The position numbers and the translations under genes were made by a program. DNA of 64,000 nucleotides, taken from Mucilaginibacter sp. cycad4. Lineage in GTDB: Bacteria; Bacteroidota; Bacteroidia; Sphingobacteriales; Sphingobacteriaceae. This document shows, piece by piece, positions 37,091 to 45,049 of this stretch. The stretch spans positions 6,820,001 through 6,884,000 of the forward strand of contig NZ_CP139559.1 of the NCBI RefSeq assembly GCF_034263275.1, given 5' to 3'. How positions within the stretch are numbered: position 1 is the stretch's first letter; each line of letters begins with the position of its first letter. A model generated the notes under the pieces. That model was given only the letters and a program-made list of their open reading frames with translations, ran no database searches and was not told the DNA's origin.

Positions 37091-37130
37091 ATAAAACAAA
37101 AGAGGCGCTTATGCGCCTCTTTTGTTTTAT
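37091..37130. terminator. Bidirectional terminator
   Basis: A perfect 18-bp stem (ATAAAACAAAAGAGGCGC) with a TTAT loop. Its A/T tails give a T run in both directions. It separates the membrane protein gene from the convergent PAS gene and overlaps the latter's end by four bases. Confidence 0.88.
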
Positions 37131-37813
37131 ATGCCAAGCTCTTTTGAGCGTTGTTCTTCCCGCTGGTTACGCATGATTTTGGTAAAACCACGGTGATTGT
37201 GCTGCTCATCAAACAGCGGGAAAACCAACCCGCTGCCCCAGAAACGTGTGCCATCCTTGCGTACATGGTAACGTTCGTCAATGGCGCGGCCCAGGCTCAG
37301 GGCCTTTTTTAATTCGGCTTCGGGTTTACCTTCAGCTATATCTTCGGGGGTGAAAAAGATCCGGGCGCTAAGGCCTAAAACTTCCTGCCCGGCATAGCCA
37401 AGCACCTTTTGGGCGCCGGTGTTCCAGCTGTTGATATCGCCGTTTTTATCAGTGGTGATCACCGCGTAATCTTCCAGGCTGTCCAGCACCTGCCTGAAAA
37501 AGTCTTCGCTCATCCTAAAATAAGTGTCGTTAAAAATATCCTGACCGGTTATGGTATCATCAAAGGTTTGATATTCGATAAAGATGCTCGTATTATCAAC
37601 TCCGCAGGCAAGCTGCATAGGCTCGCGGGTTATGCGGTAAAAAGTTTCAAAGCCTGCCGGTAGCTTATTTAGCTCCGGCTTTTCTTTTATGGGTACAAGC
37701 GTTATATCAACAGCCTCATCTTCCTGTTGATTAAGGTTGATCTTAACCAGTACATATTCGTAGCCTTTTTCAATCAGATCGCCAAGTAGTTGTGAGGTTA
37801 ACGGAGTGCGCAT
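37127..37813 (-). CDS. PAS-domain sensor protein
   Basis: A 228-residue cytosolic protein. Residues 1-90 are an unrecognised N-terminal region. A PAS domain spans about 95-215: DSLEDYAVITTDKNGDINSW, NTGAQKVLGYAGQEVLG, then RIFFTPEDI and the ERYHVRKDGTRFWGSGLVFP core. No output domain (kinase, GGDEF, HTH) is attached, so it must signal through a partner or be a stand-alone ligand sensor. Starts at ATG 37813. Confidence 0.85.
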   Translation of the reverse strand: MRTPLTSQLLGDLIEKGYEYVLVKINLNQQEDEAVDITLVPIKEKPELNKLPAGFETFYRITREPMQLACGVDNTSIFIEYQTFDDTITGQDIFNDTYFRMSEDFFRQVLDSLEDYAVITTDKNGDINSWNTGAQKVLGYAGQEVLGLSARIFFTPEDIAEGKPEAELKKALSLGRAIDERYHVRKDGTRFWGSGLVFPLFDEQHNHRGFTKIMRNQREEQRSKELGI

Positions 37814-37900
37814 TTTTGTAGTAGATTAATCCTTTGAAAAGCTTTAAGCACAAAAATGACACCAGTTATCAATTTATAGGTGATAAGGCAATTGTTATTA

Positions 37901-39190
37901 TTAAAAAACCTCGTTAAGTCCTAAAAAGAAACCACTTGAACCGTATGTGCCTTTACCATAATCAATACAAAGGTTTGACCGGGTGTATTTATTAAACAAC
38001 AACCGTAAGCCAAGGCCCGCTCCGGGCTCCCAATACCTGAACAGCTTTACCCTTTGCTGGTTGTTGGCGGTTTCAACATTTACAAAAGTAACAGCGCTTA
38101 ATAGTTTGTTAGCAGTTAAGGGAAACCTGTACTCAGCTTCATTATATACAAATGATAAGCCCTTAAATCGCCCGATTATAAATGCCCTGCCTATACGCCC
38201 GTAAGCATCACTGCCGGTACCGGGCAGTTCAAGATAGGGGAGTGCACCGCTTAGCAGGTAGTTTGACCAGTGCCAAACGGCAAATACGCACTCGGGGTTA
38301 GTTGATGATAAGCTCCAGTATTTTCTGAATTCGAGTTTTACCTGCATGGCATTGCGGTTGCTGCCCAGCCATGTTTGGTTGCTCCGCAAAACTATATCTG
38401 CATAAATGCCCCGAAAAGGACGGTTAGGCTGATCGCGGTTATTAAATTGAAAATTAAAAAGTAAGCCGTTGGCCTGGTACGAGCTGACGGGAAAACCGTT
38501 GCGGATGCTATAACGGTAATTGTGTGTTTGGGTTATAGGGATCTCTTTACGGTCGTCGTCGATATGGCTGTAATAATTAAAGCTTAGACCGGCGCCTACA
38601 TATATATGATGTGCCAGTTTACGGTAGATGCGCTCATTGGCCTTGATATATACATAACGGATAGGGAAAGCATCAGGGTTATTTTCAAAATGGGTATTGT
38701 TCATGAAAAAGTTGCCTTCGCCAAAGCTGCGCCTGCCGGTGCCGAGGCCGTTATCCATAGCAACAGTTTTACCTATTTGTACAGTGCCCTGGAGGTTCCA
38801 CTTATTTTCGGCCGAAAAAGCGTTTTGCTTAAACTCAAAAGTGGAGAGCCCGCCTGTAGATAAATAAAAGCCCGCATTAATTACCGAAAGGGTTGTAGAT
38901 GAAGGGTCGCCAAAATATTTTCCTCCTGACGAGATCACTCCGGCAGCGAACCCTACGCTTGGGTTATAAGCGGCCGATGGCAATACCGACCAATAAGTGC
39001 GATTGCGTGACTGCCCGGTAGTTGTGGCGGGTTTACTGCTTTTACCGCTGAATATAGAGGCTAAGATCCCATTGGCGTCTATTTGTGTTTGTAAAGAATC
39101 AACCGGATCGGCCAGGGTTTGGGCAAACAGCTTGCAGGTACTTAAAAGTACAAACAAGGTTAAGGTAAGCCGGTAAACAGCGGGAGCCAA
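37901..39190 (-). CDS. Omp85/BamA-type outer-membrane beta-barrel protein
   Basis: A 429-residue protein with a signal peptide (to about residue 23, KLFAQ). The body is a beta barrel with alternating hydrophobic residues, GRIGRAFIIGRFKGLSFVYN near residue 330 and YWEPGAGLGLRLLFNKYTRS near the end, the pattern of the bacterial surface antigen (D15) domain. There are no POTRA domains, so this is a short Omp85 relative rather than BamA itself. The final residue is Phe, as needed for recognition by the BAM machinery. The start is uncertain: the only near option is TTG at 39190, preceded by an in-frame stop. Confidence 0.75.
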   Translation of the reverse strand: MAPAVYRLTLTLFVLLSTCKLFAQTLADPVDSLQTQIDANGILASIFSGKSSKPATTTGQSRNRTYWSVLPSAAYNPSVGFAAGVISSGGKYFGDPSSTTLSVINAGFYLSTGGLSTFEFKQNAFSAENKWNLQGTVQIGKTVAMDNGLGTGRRSFGEGNFFMNNTHFENNPDAFPIRYVYIKANERIYRKLAHHIYVGAGLSFNYYSHIDDDRKEIPITQTHNYRYSIRNGFPVSSYQANGLLFNFQFNNRDQPNRPFRGIYADIVLRSNQTWLGSNRNAMQVKLEFRKYWSLSSTNPECVFAVWHWSNYLLSGALPYLELPGTGSDAYGRIGRAFIIGRFKGLSFVYNEAEYRFPLTANKLLSAVTFVNVETANNQQRVKLFRYWEPGAGLGLRLLFNKYTRSNLCIDYGKGTYGSSGFFLGLNEVF

Positions 39191-39309
39191 TTATTCAGGG
39201 ATTAATTAGTGTTCCTGCTAATATATTTATATCATCTGAATGTAAAAAACTTATTACGAAATAAAAAAGGGGATTAAAGAGGGATTATAAGGTGATATTT
39301 TGTAATTAA

Positions 39310-39600
39310 CTAACATCGGCCCCGCTCTTGGCCGCGGGAGGGCCAGATACTTTTGTCTTGACACAAAAGTATCCAAAAAGTCAAGTCAACAAAGAGGCTT
39401 CTTTGCCGCACTTCCCCTCCTGAAGCCCGTCGCAAGGCCTTTGCCCCACAAATCGGCCAGAACCACGGGCTGCTAAACACTGCCGCCACTTCGTTCGCAC
39501 AGCCCGTGCTTCGGCAATGTTTGCTAATGCCCCTGCAACCGCACGAGGCCATCATGTTCTGCCCGATTTCGCCCGAAGCTTATTGTTGACGGGGGTAAGA
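39310..39600. repeat. GC-rich non-coding block headed by an ACTTTTGT hairpin
   Basis: GATACTTTTGT (39346-39356) and ACAAAAGTATC (39363-39373) form a perfect hairpin; GC-rich sequence without a convincing gene follows to about 39590. Similar blocks around ACTTTTGT hairpins recur in Bacteroidota genomes, so I class it as a likely dispersed repeat; only one copy is in this window. Confidence 0.45.
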
Positions 39601-39652
39601 AGTAAACTTGTGTTAATATAACTTTAGTTGAATTGGATATCACTGCTTCCGT

Positions 39653-39750
39653 GTTAGGGATAGTAGCGGATACCGGCCAATGCGCATAAGGCTTGCAGGC
39701 GTATGAGCGGAAAGCCCGGGCCGTTAGCTAACGGCAACACCATTATGAAC
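39653..39750. repeat. Dispersed ~98-bp element, copy 1 (GTTAGCTAACGG core)
   Basis: The block runs from GTTAGGGATAGTAGCGGATA to ACGGCAACACCATTATGAAC. A second copy with the same start, core (AAAGCCCGGnCCGTTAGCTAACGG) and end is at 50925-51027. The core CCGTTAGCTAACGG is self-complementary. Confidence 0.7.
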
Positions 39751-39972
39751 CATGATTTTTAGGATTTAAGGATTGTCAGGATTTTTCGGTTTGAACCCGA
39801 ATTAAACGAATTGTTGAATTTTTTCGAATCTCTAAAATTTTCACTATTCGCAAAATTCAACAAATTCAGGTTCATACAAAATAAAACCCCGACAATCTCC
39901 GAATCTCCCCAATCCCCGTTCAGTCCAAACAATCCTGCCATCCGTCAATCAGGAAAATCATGGTTCAGATAT
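39747..39972. repeat. Inverted repeat GAACCATGATTTT..., copy 1
   Basis: GAACCATGATTTTTAGGATT at the left and its partial complement AATCAGGAAAATCATGGTTC at the right enclose about 180 bp of AT-rich sequence. Related arms are at 50822-50920, 51040-51095 and 61054-61138. Confidence 0.6.
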
Positions 39973-39986
39973 TTCCTTAAAAACTA

Positions 39987-40017
39987 TTTGCTAATAACGT
40001 AATTAACCCTATCTTTG
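39987..40017 (+). promoter_or_regulatory. Promoter of the ribosomal protein operon
   Basis: TTTG at 39987-39990 and TATCTTTG at 40010-40017 fit the Bacteroidota -33 TTTG and -7 TAnnTTTG elements with a 19-bp spacer. rplM starts 54 bp downstream. Confidence 0.75.
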
Positions 40018-40071
40018 CAGTCCCGAAAATACGGGGTATAGTAAACGTTTAAACAATTTAATTTAAAGCAA

Positions 40072-40509
40072 GTGAATACGTTAAGTTACAAAACTGTCTC
40101 AGCCAACAAAAAAACCGTTAACAAACAATGGGTTGTTGTTGACGCCGAAGGCGAGATTTTGGGGCGCTTGTCTACGAAGATCGCAATGATCATTCGTGGT
40201 AAAACCAAGCCTGATTTCACCCCAAACGTAGACTGTGGTGATAATGTGATCGTTATCAACGCAGACAAGGTAAAACTGACCGGTAACAAACTGAGTGACA
40301 AAACTTATGTTAGGTACACTGGATATCCAGGTGGTCAGCGTTTTATTTCTCCTAAGGAGTTATTGGCGAAACATCCAACCCGCATCATCGAGAAAGCGGT
40401 ACGTGGTATGTTACCTAAAAATCGTTTGGGTAAAGCATTATTCGGCAATTTGCATGTATATGCAGGTGCTGAGCATCCTCATGCAGCGCAAAACCCAACA
40501 GCCATTTAA
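40072..40509 (+). CDS. rplM: 50S ribosomal protein L13
   Basis: A 145-residue protein of normal length. It has the L13 features WVVVDAEGEILGRLSTKIA, FTPNVDCGDNVIVINADKV and GMLPKNRLGKALFGNLHVY. L13 is an early assembly protein of the large subunit. The start is GTG. It heads the L13-S9-S2 gene run, with rpsI 25 bases downstream. Confidence 0.97.
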   Translation: MNTLSYKTVSANKKTVNKQWVVVDAEGEILGRLSTKIAMIIRGKTKPDFTPNVDCGDNVIVINADKVKLTGNKLSDKTYVRYTGYPGGQRFISPKELLAKHPTRIIEKAVRGMLPKNRLGKALFGNLHVYAGAEHPHAAQNPTAI

Positions 40510-40534
40510 TTTTTAATTTTTAAGGAGAAAAAAA

Positions 40535-40921
40535 ATGCCAACAACTAACACTTCAGGCAGAAGAAAAACAGCCGTTGCCCGCATCTACCTTACAGAAGGA
40601 AATGGTGCGATCATCGTTAACGGTAAAGATTACAAAGAGTATTTCCCTACTTTGCCATTGCAATACATCGTTACTCAGAGCACTGAGGTTTCTGGTAGCA
40701 CCGGAAAATTTGATGTTAAAGCAAACGTTGCAGGTGGTGGTGTAAAAGGACAGGCAGAAGCCGTTCGTTTAGCTATCGCTAAAGCTATTGTTGAACTTGA
40801 TGCTGAAAAGAAACCAGCATTACGTGCTAAAGGCTTAATGACCCGCGATGACCGTATGGTTGAGCGTAAGAAACCAGGTCGCAGGAAAGCACGTAAGAGA
40901 TTCCAATTCAGTAAACGTTAA
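40535..40921 (+). CDS. rpsI: 30S ribosomal protein S9
   Basis: A 128-residue protein with GRRKTAVARIYLTEGNG at the start and the basic tail GRRKARKRFQFSKR, which reaches the P-site tRNA on the ribosome. Length and ends are typical. A TAAGGAG ribosome-binding site lies upstream of the ATG. Confidence 0.97.
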   Translation: MPTTNTSGRRKTAVARIYLTEGNGAIIVNGKDYKEYFPTLPLQYIVTQSTEVSGSTGKFDVKANVAGGGVKGQAEAVRLAIAKAIVELDAEKKPALRAKGLMTRDDRMVERKKPGRRKARKRFQFSKR

Positions 40922-40939
40922 TCAAAGGAGGACAACAAA

Positions 40940-41782
40940 ATGGCAAGAACAACTTATCAGGATTTACTGGACGCTGGTGTACACTTTGGTCACCTTACCC
41001 GCAAATGGGATCCGAAAATGTCACAGTACATTTTCATGGAGCGTAACGGTATCCACATTATCGATTTAAATAAAACCTTAACTAAGGTTGAAGAAGCTGC
41101 TGCAGCTATAAAACAAATTGTAAAATCAGGCCGTAAGGTATTATTCGTAGCTACAAAGAAACAAGCGAAAGATATCGTTGCTGATTATGCAAAAAGCGTA
41201 AACATGCCATACATCACCGAGCGTTGGTTAGGTGGTATGTTAACTAACTTTGCAACTGTACGTAAGTCGATCAAAAAGATGTCAAACATCGATAAATTGA
41301 CTAAAGACGGTACTTACAGCAACCTTTCTAAAAAAGAGCGTCTGATGATCCAGCGTGAGCGTATCAAATTAGAAACCCTTTTAGGTGGTATCTCTGATCT
41401 GAACCGTTTACCGGCTGCATTATTCCTGATCGACGTTAAGAAAGAGCACATTGCGGTTTCAGAAGCATTGAAGTTGAACATCCCTACATTTGCTATGGTT
41501 GATACCAACTCTGATCCTTCAAACATCGACTTCCCGATCCCTGCCAATGACGACGCTACAAAATCAATTTCATTGATCACCAGCATCATCATCAAAGCTA
41601 TCGAAGAAGGTTTAGATGAGCGCAAACGCGAGAAAGAAGACGAAGCTGAAAAAGAAGCAGTAGCTGCAAAAGCTAAAGCTGATGCTCCTGAAGTTAACGA
41701 AGGCGGTAAAAGAACCCGTAAAGTTGCTGAAGTAGCTGCTGAAGGCGAAGCTGAAGCTCCGGCTGCTGAAACAGAAGAATAA
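40940..41782 (+). CDS. rpsB: 30S ribosomal protein S2
   Basis: A 280-residue protein with the S2 signatures LLDAGVHFGHLTRKWDPKM and TERWLGGMLTNFATVRKSI. The last about 55 residues are an Ala/Glu/Lys-rich low-complexity tail beyond the usual 225-240 residues, as often seen in this family of bacteria. The AAAGGAGG site before the ATG is strong. A terminator-like hairpin follows. Confidence 0.97.
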   Translation: MARTTYQDLLDAGVHFGHLTRKWDPKMSQYIFMERNGIHIIDLNKTLTKVEEAAAAIKQIVKSGRKVLFVATKKQAKDIVADYAKSVNMPYITERWLGGMLTNFATVRKSIKKMSNIDKLTKDGTYSNLSKKERLMIQRERIKLETLLGGISDLNRLPAALFLIDVKKEHIAVSEALKLNIPTFAMVDTNSDPSNIDFPIPANDDATKSISLITSIIIKAIEEGLDERKREKEDEAEKEAVAAKAKADAPEVNEGGKRTRKVAEVAAEGEAEAPAAETEE

Positions 41783-41827
41783 GCCCCCTAACCCCCTGAA
41801 AGGGGAACAAGGAACAAATATTTAAAG

Positions 41828-41865
41828 CCTCCCTGATTCCGTTAAAAGCATCAGGGAGGATTTTT
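41828..41865 (+). terminator. Terminator or attenuator between rpsB and tsf
   Basis: A 9-bp stem CCTCCCTGA / TCAGGGAGG is followed by ATTTTT. It would end or attenuate transcription from the ribosomal protein genes before tsf. Confidence 0.75.
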
Positions 41866-41954
41866 AATATTAAAAATAGTTGCAGGTTACAGTAGCATAA
41901 TACCATAGCGGTAACTTGTAACCCGATAAAAAAAATCTTAAAACTCAAAAAAAC

Positions 41955-42806
41955 ATGTCTACAGTACAAATTTCTGCAGCCGACGTAAACAAACTGCGCC
42001 AGCAAACCGGTGCCGGTATGATGGATTGCAAAAAAGCATTAACCGAAACTAACGGTGATTTTGAAGCAGCTATCGATTTTTTAAGAAAAAAAGGTGCTAA
42101 AGTTGCAGCAAGCCGTCAGGACAGGGAATCAAACGAAGGTGTTGTTATTGCACGTACTTCTGAAGATTTTAAAACCGGTGTTATCATCGAGCTAAACTGC
42201 GAAACTGACTTCGTAGCTAAAAATGCTGAGTTCATCGCTTTTGCAAATGAAATTGCTAACAAAGCTGTTGAGGCTAAACCAGCTTCAATCGAAGAGCTTT
42301 ATGCCCTTGAAATTGACGTTGAAACTGTTCGCGTTAAAATTGGTGATGCTATCATCGAAAAAACCGGTAAAATCGGCGAAAAAATCGGTGTATCTAAATA
42401 TGAAGTTATTAGCGGCGAAAAGGTTGTTGCTTACATCCACGGTAATTTCCGTTTAGGTGTATTGGTAGCATTGAGCGCTGATGGTGCAGGTGCAGAAGAT
42501 GCCGGTAAAGATGTAGCTATGCAAATTGCTGCTATGAACCCTATCGCTTTGGATAAAGACGGCGTTGATGCTTCAGTAATTGAGCGTGAGCTTGAAATTG
42601 CTAAAGAGCAGATCCGTGCAGAAGGTAAACCAGAAGCAATGGTTGAAAAAATTGCTGCCGGTAAACTAAACAAATTCTACAAAGACTCAACCCTGTTAAA
42701 CCAGGAGTTTGTGAAAGATTCGTCTAAGAGCATTTCACAATTCCTTGACTCGGTTGAAAAAGGCCTTACAGTAACCGCCTTTAAGCGGGTAGCTTTAGGA
42801 GCTTAA
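41955..42806 (+). CDS. tsf: Elongation factor Ts
   Basis: A 283-residue protein. The N-terminal UBA-like part (VNKLRQQTGAGMMDCKKALT) and FIIELNCETDFVA-like core (VIIELNCETDFVAKNAEFIA) identify EF-Ts, the nucleotide exchange factor of EF-Tu. It follows rpsB as in most bacteria, but 172 bases with a terminator-like hairpin lie between them. A strong terminator follows. Confidence 0.97.
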   Translation: MSTVQISAADVNKLRQQTGAGMMDCKKALTETNGDFEAAIDFLRKKGAKVAASRQDRESNEGVVIARTSEDFKTGVIIELNCETDFVAKNAEFIAFANEIANKAVEAKPASIEELYALEIDVETVRVKIGDAIIEKTGKIGEKIGVSKYEVISGEKVVAYIHGNFRLGVLVALSADGAGAEDAGKDVAMQIAAMNPIALDKDGVDASVIERELEIAKEQIRAEGKPEAMVEKIAAGKLNKFYKDSTLLNQEFVKDSSKSISQFLDSVEKGLTVTAFKRVALGA

Positions 42807-42813
42807 TCATATT

Positions 42814-42844
42814 ATCCCCCGATGAAAATCGGGGGATTTTTTTT
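42814..42844 (+). terminator. Rho-independent terminator of tsf
   Basis: Stem ATCCCCCGAT / ATCGGGGGAT with a 4-base loop and a T8 run, eight bases after the tsf stop. Confidence 0.9.
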
Positions 42845-42866
42845 GCCCATTTGTTTTTAATCAGCC

Positions 42867-42948
42867 CGTCATTGCGAGGTACGAAGCAATCCCCGATATG
42901 CAGAGCCACTCTGTAGAGTTCGCGATTGCTTCGTACCTCGCAATGACG
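42867..42948. repeat. Large palindromic repeat upstream of nagA
   Basis: Two perfect 25-bp arms (CGTCATTGCGAGGTACGAAG and five more bases, and their complement at 42924-42948) enclose a 32-base spacer. Sequences of this kind (GTCATTGCGAGG...) are dispersed repeats in many genomes. It ends 14 bases before the nagA start, so it will sit in its leader. Confidence 0.85.
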
Positions 42949-42962
42949 TAAAACGAAGAAAC

Positions 42963-44087
42963 ATGTCTATCCTCGCCCTCCACAACCTTAAACTCATCTC
43001 CACCGGCACCATTGCCGAAGGCAAAGCCGTTTTAATCTCCGACGGTATAATTACCGATATTATTGACGAAAGCGCTATCCCAGCTGGGGCCGATAAAAAA
43101 AACCTCAACGGTGCCTACCTCGCCCCGGGTTTTATCGATTTGCAGATCTACGGCAGCGGCGGCAAACTTTTTGCCGGTACGCCTACAGTTGAAGCACTTG
43201 AACAGCTGGAGAATGACCTGCTGAACCAGGGTACCATCGGTGTGTTTGCCACTATCGGTACCAATACCAATGAAATTGTAGAAACCGGTATTGAAGCGGC
43301 TAAGATCTATCGCGAAAAAAGTAGGGGTGCTTTTTGGGGGGTGCATCTGGAGGGACCTTATTTAAATCCTGCCAAAAAAGGCGCCCATCCCGAAAAATTT
43401 ATCAAAAAAGCTACCCTTGCCGAGGTTAAAGGCTGGCTGGAAAAGGCTGATGGTGTTATCAAAATGATCACCATTGCGCCCGAACTGCAGGATCAGGAGG
43501 TGATAGATTATTTATATGAGCAGGGTGTTATCATATCATCAGGCCACAGTAACGCCACCTATGCCGAAGGCAAATCATTTTTAAAGAAACCGGTACAGGC
43601 AGTTACGCATTTGTTTAATGCCATGCCGTCCATGCACCACCGCGAGCCAGGTTATATTCCTGCTATTTTTGAGAAGAGGCCATATACCAGTATCGTAGCT
43701 GATGGTATCCATGTTGATTTTGCGATGGTGCGTTTGGCTAAACGCGAGCTTGGTGATAAACTTTTCCTGATCACGGATGCTGTTACCTCAACCAAAGAAG
43801 GTGCTTACCAGCATGAACTTAGAGGCGACAGGTATACTATGCCCGATGGTACGTTATCAGGCTCGTGCCTTACCATGCTTAAAGCGGTAGAAAACTGCGT
43901 TAAATTGGTGGGGATAGACCTTGCCGAGGCTGTGAATATGGCATCATTATATCCTGCCGAGCTGGCATCGCAAACAAAAAAGGGTAAAATTGAGAAAGGC
44001 TTTGATGCCGACCTTGTTGTTTTTAGCGCTGATTTTGAAGTGCTTGAAACAATATTAAAAGGTGATTTTTTAACAAAGACAACATAA
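42963..44087 (+). CDS. nagA: N-acetylglucosamine-6-phosphate deacetylase
   Basis: A 374-residue amidohydrolase-superfamily enzyme. Motifs are LAPGFIDLQIYGSGG (in place of the longer HxH of other amidohydrolases), GVHLEGPYLNPAKKGAH, SSGHSNATYAEG, ATHLFNAMPSMHHREPG and the late FLITDAVTST aspartate region. It converts GlcNAc-6-P to glucosamine-6-P and acetate in cell-wall and chitin amino-sugar recycling. Length matches the family. It stands between the tsf terminator and pyrH, with its own leader filled by the palindromic repeat. Confidence 0.93.
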   Translation: MSILALHNLKLISTGTIAEGKAVLISDGIITDIIDESAIPAGADKKNLNGAYLAPGFIDLQIYGSGGKLFAGTPTVEALEQLENDLLNQGTIGVFATIGTNTNEIVETGIEAAKIYREKSRGAFWGVHLEGPYLNPAKKGAHPEKFIKKATLAEVKGWLEKADGVIKMITIAPELQDQEVIDYLYEQGVIISSGHSNATYAEGKSFLKKPVQAVTHLFNAMPSMHHREPGYIPAIFEKRPYTSIVADGIHVDFAMVRLAKRELGDKLFLITDAVTSTKEGAYQHELRGDRYTMPDGTLSGSCLTMLKAVENCVKLVGIDLAEAVNMASLYPAELASQTKKGKIEKGFDADLVVFSADFEVLETILKGDFLTKTT

Positions 44088-44112
44088 AATTTTAACACTG
44101 AAATTTATTCGC

Positions 44113-44120
44113 TATTTTTG
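44113..44120 (+). promoter_or_regulatory. -7 promoter element TATTTTTG for pyrH
   Basis: Matches TAnnTTTG and lies 92 bp upstream of the pyrH start; the -33 element is not clear. Confidence 0.4.
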
Positions 44121-44212
44121 GCGAACTACTCCCGTATGAACAGAGCTTTATCAATTCTTGATATAAACAAAAGCAGGTTTCATCTATTTCTATTATTAGC
44201 AAATCACACCAA

Positions 44213-44917
44213 ATGAAATACAAAAGAATATTACTGAAACTTTCGGGCGAATCGCTGATGGGCACAAGGCAATATGGTATTGATAATAACCAGGTTTTGC
44301 AGTATGCTCATGACATTAAAAACGTTTATGATGCCGGGATTGAGATTGCGGTAGTTGTTGGAGGCGGTAATATTTTCAGGGGATTAAGTGCCGAAAAATC
44401 GGGCATGGAACGTGCGCAGGCCGATTATATGGGTATGCTTGCAACAGTGATTAACTGTATGGCACTGCAAAATGCTTTAGAAAGCATTGGTGTGGAAACC
44501 CGCCTGCAATCGGCCATTAAAATGGAACAGATCTGTGAGCCTTACATTCGCCGCCGTGCTATGCACCACCTGGAAATGGGCAAGATCGTGATCTTCGGTG
44601 CCGGTACAGGTAACCCTTATTTTACTACCGATACTGCCGCTTCATTGCGCGCCATTGAAATTAAAGCCGATGTGGTATTGAAAGGTACCCGCGTTGACGG
44701 GATCTATACTGCCGATCCGGAAAAAGACCCAGGCGCAACCCGTTACGACGAGATCACCTTCCAGGAAGTATATGACAAAGGCCTGAATGTAATGGACATG
44801 ACCGCTATAACCCTTTGCCAGGAAAATAAACTGCCTATCATTGTATTTGATATGAACAAAGAAGGTAACTTCATGAAAATTGCCAACGGCGAGGCCATTG
44901 GTACACTGGTGAAGTAA
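44213..44917 (+). CDS. pyrH: Uridylate kinase (UMP kinase)
   Basis: A 234-residue amino-acid-kinase fold enzyme. It has KRILLKLSGESLMG, the nucleotide loop VVVGGGNIFRG, FGAGTGNPYFTTDTAASLRA and the KGTRVDGIYTADPEKDP segment. It phosphorylates UMP to UDP in pyrimidine synthesis. In many bacteria pyrH is followed by frr, but here a terminator and a convergent gene follow. Confidence 0.96.
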   Translation: MKYKRILLKLSGESLMGTRQYGIDNNQVLQYAHDIKNVYDAGIEIAVVVGGGNIFRGLSAEKSGMERAQADYMGMLATVINCMALQNALESIGVETRLQSAIKMEQICEPYIRRRAMHHLEMGKIVIFGAGTGNPYFTTDTAASLRAIEIKADVVLKGTRVDGIYTADPEKDPGATRYDEITFQEVYDKGLNVMDMTAITLCQENKLPIIVFDMNKEGNFMKIANGEAIGTLVK

Positions 44918-44990
44918 GCTCTTTAAGCTGAAAGCCGAAGGCTCAAAGCAAAAAGCTATAAAATACAGACCATCAAAAAAAGCTTTCAGC

Positions 44991-45032
44991 AAAAAGGAAA
45001 GGCCGCCTTATAAAAGGTGGCCTTTCCTTTTT
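44991..45032. terminator. Bidirectional terminator between pyrH and the aminopeptidase gene
   Basis: AAAAAGGAAAGGCCGCCT pairs with AGGTGGCCTTTCCTTTTT around a short loop, one G-T wobble, giving T runs on both strands. Confidence 0.88.
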
Positions 45033-45049
45033 GGGACTTTTATACGCGG

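Noticed and set aside
39310..39555. 81-codon minus-strand frame in the GC-rich block
   Set aside because: No family features; the block looks like a non-coding repeat with a hairpin.
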